Shown here piece after piece: positions 58,325 to 64,000 of a DNA stretch of 64,000 nucleotides. The notes beneath the pieces are model-generated. The model searched no databases, was not told the origin of the DNA, and saw only the letters and a list, made by a program, of their open reading frames with translations. Position 1 is the first letter of the stretch; the number at the start of each line of letters is the position of its first letter. The position numbers were made by a program, and so were the translations under genes. The stretch is from Neorhodopirellula pilleata (GTDB lineage Bacteria > Planctomycetota > Planctomycetia > Pirellulales > Pirellulaceae). Location: NCBI RefSeq assembly GCF_007859915.1, contig NZ_SJPM01000001.1, positions 175,502-239,501 on the forward strand. Reading direction: 5' to 3'.

Positions 58325-60364
58325 ATGCGATTTGACCAGGACCGAAGTGCCGCTGTTTCGAATCAGAGTCAAAATCGGGCGGTCCGTCCGTTCGGCTCGG
58401 TCGCCAATCGTCGTGCCCGATTCATGATTGCGCTGGGACTGACCGCAGGGATTGGGGGATTCGGTGGAGCCTCGCATGTCTGCGGCGAGGTGACCGATGT
58501 GGTGTTGGGATCGCGATCGTTTCAGATTCCGTTCAACATCGCCAAGAGCGGCTCGCCGCCCCAAGAAGTTCACCTTTACATGGCCGCAACGCCGTCGCCG
58601 TCGAACCCTGGTTTGCCTCAAGGGAAATGGCAATTGCTCGACCGCCAGGCTCCCGGTGTCGGACAGTTTCAAGTCTCCGAGACATCTGAAGGGACCTATT
58701 GGTTTGCGACACGGACGATCGACGCGAGCGGACGACCGCATCCTCCTGGACCGATCGCTCCGGAACTGAAGGTCACCATCGATACCACCGAACCGGTCGT
58801 GGAGTTGGTTGCCGATGCTAGCGCCGAAGGCAAAGTCATCGCTGAATTTCTTGTCGAAGATGCCACCGGCGTGGACCAGATGTCCATCCATTACGTCACC
58901 GACGTAACCCGGCAGTGGCAGACGGCGTCGATTTCGCGAACCGCCCAGGGCGGACGGTTCGTGTTCGAACCCCAAGATCGTTGGCAAGAGCTTTCACTGC
59001 GTTTGCGGGTGCTCGATCGGGCGGGCAACGAAACCATCGTGACCAAGCGAATTCAAAAGCCGCGCGTCGCGACCAAGAATCCCAACCGGTTTGCGTCGGC
59101 ACCCTCGATCGACGAAACGCCGGCGTTGCAAGCGTTAGCAGGCCAAGAGCCATCGACCACCCACGCGCAGGTCCCGAATATGACTCCGGCCAAGCCGCAG
59201 GCTCATCTGGCGGCGGCTCCTTTCGGATTCCCCGCACCTTATGGAGTGGCCGGGAACTCCGAGACGCTTCCGCCGCCATCGACCCCCGAACAAATTAGCC
59301 AAGACTTTGGTCGAGCGTTACCTGGATCGAATTCTTTTTCAGGCGTCGAGTTGTTGCCTGAAACCGCCCCCGCTGTCGAGGACTTGTCTGCACCGGCGGC
59401 CGAGCCGGAGAAGCGTCCCCGAACCGCTGCCGATGCGATGCGACCGCTCGATCAACCCTCGGTCACCGAAATGGTGCCCGCACCCACAGGCCAACCACCC
59501 GCGCCGACGCAACTGAATCGGCCGGCGATGAACGAATCGTCGTTGGAACCCAAGTTGTCCAATCAGCCTGCGCAAACGAGCGATGTTTCGTCTGATCAAG
59601 ATGCCGAACCGACGGCGACTCCGTCGCCTTGGTCGCCGATCGATTCGGATCGACCCAAGTTTACCGATCCACGAACCACAGTCAGTCGATCGCGGGTTCC
59701 GATATTGAGCCTCGAGGAGTTGTCGCAGCGATCGGTGGTTCGGCACAGCCAGAGTCGTCAGTTCAGTCTTGACTATGAGATTGAAGCGATCGGAGGTCGT
59801 GGAGTGGAAGCCATCGAACTTTATGGTACGACCGACGGTGGACAAACGTGGAAGAAATGGGGCAGCGATCCGGACCGTCAAAGCCCGTTCGATATCGAAA
59901 CCAACGGCGAAGGGATCTTCGGGTTCAATATTGTTGTCGTCGCCGCCAACGGGTTGGCGAGCCCCAGTCCTCTGCCCGGCGATGTTCCTGATATCGTCGT
60001 GGTGGTCGATGAGACCGAACCGGAAGTCAGCATCACCGGTGCCCGATATGGTGAAAGCGACCGAGCCGGATCGTTGGTGATTCAGTATCGTTGCCAAGAT
60101 GAGTACTTGATGACACGGCCGATTGCGTTGGCGTTCAGCGACTCGCCCAATGGTCCGTGGACGACCATCGCGGCGGGGTTGCGAAACGTTGGCGATTACG
60201 TTTGGCCGGCCGATCCGCAGTTACCGCGACAGATCTACCTTCGCATCGACGCGACCGACCAAGCCGGCAACGTCGGCGGTTTTGTGCTGGAGGAACCGAT
60301 CGATACTCGGGGACTCGCCCCGCGAGCTCGCATCCGAGCTTTCCGATCGATCCCGACGCCTTAG
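58325..60364 (+). CDS. Large secreted protein with Ig-like domains
   Basis: 679 residues. The N-terminus has a basic stretch and hydrophobic core (NRRARFMIALGLTAGIGGFGGASHVCG), probably an export signal. Residues ~50-235 form a first beta-rich region (FNIAKSGSPPQEVHLYMAATP, EGTYWFATRTIDASGRPHPP, LRLRVLDRAGNETIV). Residues ~240-465 are Pro/Ala/Glu-rich and disordered. A second, related beta region (residues ~485-670) repeats the theme (VEAIELYGTTDGGQTWKKWG, DETEPEVSITGARYG, YLRIDATDQAGNVGGFVLEEP), resembling Ig-like 'two-domain' repeats. I know no function; this layout is common in planctomycetes. Divergent from mnmG. Confidence 0.82.
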   Translation: MRFDQDRSAAVSNQSQNRAVRPFGSVANRRARFMIALGLTAGIGGFGGASHVCGEVTDVVLGSRSFQIPFNIAKSGSPPQEVHLYMAATPSPSNPGLPQGKWQLLDRQAPGVGQFQVSETSEGTYWFATRTIDASGRPHPPGPIAPELKVTIDTTEPVVELVADASAEGKVIAEFLVEDATGVDQMSIHYVTDVTRQWQTASISRTAQGGRFVFEPQDRWQELSLRLRVLDRAGNETIVTKRIQKPRVATKNPNRFASAPSIDETPALQALAGQEPSTTHAQVPNMTPAKPQAHLAAAPFGFPAPYGVAGNSETLPPPSTPEQISQDFGRALPGSNSFSGVELLPETAPAVEDLSAPAAEPEKRPRTAADAMRPLDQPSVTEMVPAPTGQPPAPTQLNRPAMNESSLEPKLSNQPAQTSDVSSDQDAEPTATPSPWSPIDSDRPKFTDPRTTVSRSRVPILSLEELSQRSVVRHSQSRQFSLDYEIEAIGGRGVEAIELYGTTDGGQTWKKWGSDPDRQSPFDIETNGEGIFGFNIVVVAANGLASPSPLPGDVPDIVVVVDETEPEVSITGARYGESDRAGSLVIQYRCQDEYLMTRPIALAFSDSPNGPWTTIAAGLRNVGDYVWPADPQLPRQIYLRIDATDQAGNVGGFVLEEPIDTRGLAPRARIRAFRSIPTP

Positions 60365-60475
60365 TCCACTCACTCGGCAGTGGCGGAAGCTGGTAAACTT
60401 CCGGCTCACAAGCAATGTTCCGCCAAGGCTCGTTGGGCCACTTGGGGAACGTTTCACTTACCCGAGAGATCAGTT

Positions 60476-61960
60476 TTGTCCATCGGTTGGCTCTGTTTGA
60501 TCGCCATCAGCTTTGTTCTGATCGCGATTTTAGTATTTCGCTTGCATGCGTTCTTGGCGTTATTGACGGCTTCGTTTCTTGTCGCCGTCCTCACGCCGCA
60601 AACGCAACTGTATCGTTTTGCGAGCGAGGAGGCGATCCAAGATCGAGGCATCACTGCGGAATACTTGGATGATCACCCGATCGTCGCCGAGCAAATCGAG
60701 GCCCAGGCCGACGCGTTCTCACGGGAGTCGGCGTCGCGTCGTGTCGCCACCCAATTCGGAAACACGACCGGATCGATCGGGATTGTCATTGCGCTTGCCA
60801 GCGTCATCGGCGCCTTACTCATGCACTCCGGGGCGGCATCCACGATCGTGACCGCGATGTTGAAAGTCACCGGTGATCGTCGTGCCCCCGAAGCGCTGGC
60901 GGCGGGCTCGTTCGTACTGGGCATTCCCGTGTTCTTTGATACGGTCTTTTACCTCATGATCCCCATCGCGCGCAGCTTGCGACGTCGCGTAGGGAAGAAC
61001 TACGTTTTGTTCATTCTTGCGATCCTCGCCGGCGGATCGATCACCCACTCGTTGATCCCTCCGACACCTGGACCGTTGCAAGTGGCCGCCATTCTGAACG
61101 TGGAGATCGGCGCGATGCTGATCGCCGGGCTGGGCATCGGAAGCTTGACCAGTATCGTGTCGTTGATGTTCGCAAGGTTGATCAATCGCACGATCGACTT
61201 GCCGTTGCGTGACGAAGACGGAAACGATTTACCGGAAGTGGACCCCGCCGATGATCCGGAAAACTCCGCCACCAGCCGACCTCCGTTATCGATGGCACTT
61301 GCACCGATCCTGTTGCCGGTACTTTTGATTACGATCGGCTCAGTAATTCGATCGACCAAATGGAAACCCAATGAGTCATGGTCCGAAACCGTTGATTTTG
61401 TCTTGTCACTTGGTGACAAGAATATCGCCTTAGGCATCGGTTGCGTAATCGCGTTTGTCTTGATGCGGTGGGTCGATCCGAAAGAACGCAAGGGCTTGGT
61501 CGGTGCCGCGATCGCTTCGGCGGGCGGGATCATCTTGATTACCGCTGCGGGCGGTTCGCTAGGCAAGATGCTTCATCAAGCCGGCATTGCCGACGCGGTC
61601 TCGGCGATCGCCCGCGACATGCCGGGCGTCATGATGCTGCCACTCGCGTTCGCCATCACCGCTGCGATCCGAACCGTCCAAGGTTCCGCGACGATCGCGA
61701 TGATCACCTCGGCCAGCGTCTTGCAAGGCTTTGCCATGAGTGAATCGTTGCCGTTTCACCCGGTCTATTTAGCGATGGCGATTGGAGCAGGAAGCAAGCC
61801 GGTGTCTTGGATGACCGACAGCGCGTTTTGGGTAATTTCCGAAATGAGCGGCATGACAGAAAAGGAAGCTTTGCGGGTGATCTCCCCCATGAGTATCGCG
61901 ATGGGCTGTTCGGCGCTAGTGATTACCATGGTTGTGGCCACAATCTTCCCCGCAGTTTAA
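60476..61960 (+). CDS. GntP-family permease
   Basis: About 494 residues from a TTG at 60476 preceded by GAGAG; a GTG at 60380 is in frame but its leader (HKQCSAKARWATWGTF) is not family-like. About twelve membrane segments with GntP motifs: TTGSIGIVIALASVIGALLMHSGAA, GSFVLGIPVFFDTVFYLMIPIARSL, GGSITHSLIPPTPGPLQVAAIL, RTVQGSATIAMITSASVL, VSWMTDSAFWVISEMSGMT. GntP proteins are H+ symporters for gluconate and similar sugar acids. Unusual is a ~55-residue hydrophilic insertion after the second segment (ASEEAIQDRGITAEYLDDHP...SRRVATQFG). No sugar-acid catabolic gene is adjacent, so the substrate is open. Confidence 0.93.
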   Translation: MSIGWLCLIAISFVLIAILVFRLHAFLALLTASFLVAVLTPQTQLYRFASEEAIQDRGITAEYLDDHPIVAEQIEAQADAFSRESASRRVATQFGNTTGSIGIVIALASVIGALLMHSGAASTIVTAMLKVTGDRRAPEALAAGSFVLGIPVFFDTVFYLMIPIARSLRRRVGKNYVLFILAILAGGSITHSLIPPTPGPLQVAAILNVEIGAMLIAGLGIGSLTSIVSLMFARLINRTIDLPLRDEDGNDLPEVDPADDPENSATSRPPLSMALAPILLPVLLITIGSVIRSTKWKPNESWSETVDFVLSLGDKNIALGIGCVIAFVLMRWVDPKERKGLVGAAIASAGGIILITAAGGSLGKMLHQAGIADAVSAIARDMPGVMMLPLAFAITAAIRTVQGSATIAMITSASVLQGFAMSESLPFHPVYLAMAIGAGSKPVSWMTDSAFWVISEMSGMTEKEALRVISPMSIAMGCSALVITMVVATIFPAV

Positions 61961-62060
61961 TTACCCTTGGGGCCTTGCCGCTGAACGTGAACGTGAGGGT
62001 TGTCGATGTGAGTGAAACCAAGTTCGGCTTTACCGGAGTTTTTGACATTTCCAGGGTTTG

Positions 62061-62993
62061 ATGAAAGATTTTTCCAATCAACCGCCACCCGAGGTTCCAT
62101 CGATACCCGATGGACGGACCGCGTTTCACCTTCCTGCGATGACCCGTCGTCGGGCGATTCGGGCAGTGGCGGGCGGCGTGCTTGCCTCGCCGGCATTGAT
62201 GTTCAGTTGGGCGCGGTGGTGGGAACCGCATTGGTTACAGGTGAACTATGCTCCGCTAGCGATCCCGAACCTGCCCTCGACTTGGCGAGGAAAAACGATC
62301 GTGCAAATGTCCGACTTGCACATCGGAAGCACCGATCCAGACTACCTGGAATCCGTGGTGGCAACGGTCAACGAGCTGCGAGCCGATCTGCTGGTGATTA
62401 CCGGAGACATCCTCGACTCGCATTTTGCCGGTTCTGATCAAACGATCGCTCGCTTGTTGTCGCCATTGAAACTGGGATCGGTTGCGACGCTCGCGTGTCT
62501 CGGCAACCACGACTACGGGCGTCGATGGCGCGAGGATCACGTGGCCGATATGGTGGAAGCGACGATGTCGAAATTAGGCGTCGAGGTCCTTCGTGACCAG
62601 CTAGTCAAACTCGACGGACTGGACGTTTTTGGTCTGGATGACTTTTGGAGTCGAAAGTTCCAAGCGTCCAAGATCCTCAAGCAGGCCAATGCCGGGCGAG
62701 CGTCAGTTTGTTTGTGCCACAATCCTGACGTTGTCGACCAACCGGTCTGGGGCGATTTCCAGGGCGTGATCTTGGCGGGGCACACACACGGCGGCCAGTG
62801 CAAGCCTCCGTTCCTGAAGCCGCCCAAACTCCCGGTTCGCAATGATCGCTACGTCAGCGGCTTTTACGACGTCGGTTCGGGCCGACAACTCCACATTAGC
62901 CGCGGGATCGGATATGGCCTGCAAGCAAGATTCAACTGCCGCCCCGAAGTGAATGTGTTTGAGTTAGGAACGCAGGCTGGGTCGCATCGATAG
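62061..62993 (+). CDS. Tat-exported metallophosphoesterase
   Basis: 310 residues from the ATG at 62061, preceded by CCAGGG. A twin-arginine-like signal (TRRRAIRAVAGGVLASPALMFS) is followed by the calcineurin-like domain: VQMSDLHIGS, VITGDILDSHF, ACLGNHDYGRRW, LCHNPDVVD, ILAGHTHGGQCKPP, the full set of metal ligands. It belongs to the YkuE-like branch that hydrolyses lipid-linked or nucleotide phosphates at the membrane. Substrate unknown. It stands alone after the GntP gene, with ~100 bases between. Confidence 0.92.
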   Translation: MKDFSNQPPPEVPSIPDGRTAFHLPAMTRRRAIRAVAGGVLASPALMFSWARWWEPHWLQVNYAPLAIPNLPSTWRGKTIVQMSDLHIGSTDPDYLESVVATVNELRADLLVITGDILDSHFAGSDQTIARLLSPLKLGSVATLACLGNHDYGRRWREDHVADMVEATMSKLGVEVLRDQLVKLDGLDVFGLDDFWSRKFQASKILKQANAGRASVCLCHNPDVVDQPVWGDFQGVILAGHTHGGQCKPPFLKPPKLPVRNDRYVSGFYDVGSGRQLHISRGIGYGLQARFNCRPEVNVFELGTQAGSHR

Positions 62994-63064
62994 CGAAGAC
63001 CCGGCAGGCTGTTAGCTGCTCAAGCTCGGACCGATCAGTCAGATCAGTCCAATCCGACCGATCT

Positions 63065-63092
63065 CTTCACTCTTCACTCTTCACTCTTCACT
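63065..63092. repeat. Four tandem CTTCACT heptamers
   Basis: CTTCACT is repeated four times without interruption between the convergent metallophosphoesterase and glycosidase genes. The copy number is likely to vary among strains. Confidence 0.85.
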
Positions 63093-63127
63093 GCCGGGTG
63101 TTCGTCGCCGAGCCTCCTCCACCCAGC

Positions 63128-64000
63128 CTACTCGCCGGCAACGGAGTGACAGACTCGGCCGTGGAGTTGCTCGATGCAGGTGGCGATGAGCGCCGTCCAA
63201 CCGGTCTGATGACTGGCACCGAGGCCCTCGCCGGTATCACCGTTGAAGTATTCGTAAAACAGAACTTGGTTTTGCCAGAGCACGTCGTCGCACTGTGTGC
63301 CGCTGCCGATTAAGCACGGCCGCGAGCCGCCACCTTCGGGGCACACGAACAGGTTCGTCAACCGACGATTCAATTCACCAGCGACTTCACGCAGATTCAT
63401 CATGTTTCCCGATCCGGTCGGGCATTCGACCTGTAGTTCGTCGCCGTAAAACGAATGATATCGTTGCAAGGCTTCGATCAACAGGAAACTCGTCGGGAAC
63501 CAAATCGGACCGCGCCAATTGCTGTTGCCGCCAAACATCCAACTGTCCGATTCGCCGGGAACGTAGGCAACGGTGTGTTGCTGATCACGAATCGAAATGC
63601 GAAACGGTTCAGCCTGGTGGGCTTTGGATAATGAACGGATCCCATACGGGGACATGAATTCATTTTCGTCCAAGAGCACCTTCAGCACACGTCGCAATCG
63701 TTCTTTGGACGGGATCGAGATCAACATGCGACGATGCACTTTGGTTGTCTCACAAAACGTGATGTTCTTCACCAAGTCGTGGCGGTTGGTTAAGAACCAT
63801 TCCAAACGATTTCGGAAGCCGGGTAAGTCGTCGAGTAAATCTTCGTCGAGAATCTCAGCGGCAATCAACGGCAACAACCCCACCAATGACTTCACCTTCA
63901 TCGACCGGGTATCACCGTCAATCTTCAATTGATCGTAATAGAAACCATCTTCCTCGTCCCACAAACCGCCGCTTTCGCCGCCGTTCATGGCGTCGACGAT
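63128..64000 (-). CDS. GH63-like glucosidase (N-terminal part outside window)
   Basis: Partial gene: the frame is open through base 64000, so the ATG at 63988 is internal. The visible 291 residues are the C-terminal (alpha/alpha)6 barrel of the mannosyl-oligosaccharide-glucosidase-like (MGH1/GH63) group: GLWDEEDGFYYDQLKIDG, SLVGLLPLIAAEIL, MFGGNSNWRGPIWFPTSFLL, LIGSGTQCDDVLWQNQVLFYEYFNGDTG, SHQTGWTALIATCIEQL. The GNSNWRGPIW and HQTGWTAL stretches are typical of the family, which hydrolyses alpha-glucosidic bonds in glucosylglycerate, trehalose-like or oligosaccharide substrates. The exact substrate cannot be read. Cytoplasmic or exported location unknown without the N-terminus. Confidence 0.88.
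   Translation of the reverse strand: MVDAMNGGESGGLWDEEDGFYYDQLKIDGDTRSMKVKSLVGLLPLIAAEILDEDLLDDLPGFRNRLEWFLTNRHDLVKNITFCETTKVHRRMLISIPSKERLRRVLKVLLDENEFMSPYGIRSLSKAHQAEPFRISIRDQQHTVAYVPGESDSWMFGGNSNWRGPIWFPTSFLLIEALQRYHSFYGDELQVECPTGSGNMMNLREVAGELNRRLTNLFVCPEGGGSRPCLIGSGTQCDDVLWQNQVLFYEYFNGDTGEGLGASHQTGWTALIATCIEQLHGRVCHSVAGE

Noticed and set aside
1..64000. tRNA, rRNA or known riboswitch
   Set aside because: No cloverleaf ending in CCA, rRNA segment or riboswitch core was recognised by eye in the intergenic regions; a covariance-model scan would settle it.

Overview
The window reads as chromosome of a Rhodopirellula-like planctomycete (Pirellulaceae). The evidence is the set of lineage-typical families: two PSCyt1/DUF1549/DUF1553 proteins each paired with a DUF1501 protein, a sulfatase, BBP2 and BBP7 outer-membrane barrels, a YTV-repeat surface protein, and a 2405-residue secreted protein that opens with the LEPR-type motif NLEDRHLL. 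GC is moderate, genes are loosely packed, many starts are GTG or TTG, and palindromic repeats are abundant.

Layout. 1-8 kb: the end of a Golvesin-C-like/sulfatase fusion that begins outside the window, a PAP2 phosphatase, the first DUF1501 + DUF1549/1553 pair, and a secreted PQQ-type beta-propeller. 8.0-8.9 kb: an A+T-rich orphan polymorphic-toxin module (HExxH metallopeptidase toxin plus probable immunity protein), followed by the relic head of a second toxin module. 8.9-16.7 kb: BBP7 barrel, thymidine phosphorylase, PhoD-type phosphatase, a dehydroquinate-synthase-like cyclase overlapping an esterase, and an aldo/keto reductase. 16.7-19.2 kb: a mobile-element cluster with a perfect inverted-repeat element, an IS1182-like element and a nested-palindrome miniature element with near-identical ends. 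19.2-29.4 kb: BBP2 porin, the giant Ig/cadherin-like protein with a C-terminal zincin motif, and an HD-GYP protein. 29.6-32.6 kb: a divergent fatty acyl-AMP ligase-ACP and type II thioesterase. 32.6-39.5 kb: the second DUF1549/1553 + DUF1501 pair and the YTV protein, separated by more nested palindromes. 39.5-45.4 kb: palindrome array, a decayed Rpn-family gene, the overlapping operon sufU-sufS-xseA, an EamA transporter, and an inverted array of TTTAGG-like hexamers. 45.6-56.3 kb: a large planctomycete-type secreted protein, then a YihY/BrkB membrane protein, an NtrB/NtrC-like two-component pair, a SulP transporter and a five-gene operon of small CsbD/DUF883/holin-X-like envelope proteins. 56.4-64 kb: mnmG, a large secreted protein, a GntP permease, a Tat-exported metallophosphoesterase and the end of a GH63-like glucosidase that runs off the window.

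Three signals deserve most attention: (a) the orphan toxin/immunity cassette with a repeated in-frame junction motif; (b) nested palindromic elements with interchangeable cores whose ends match the inverted repeats of the resident IS1182-like element; (c) candidate sigma-54 (-24/-12) promoters before yihY, sulP and the csbD operon, the three units that flank a sigma-54 activator gene, which suggests a local envelope-stress regulon. No tRNA, rRNA or CRISPR was recognised.
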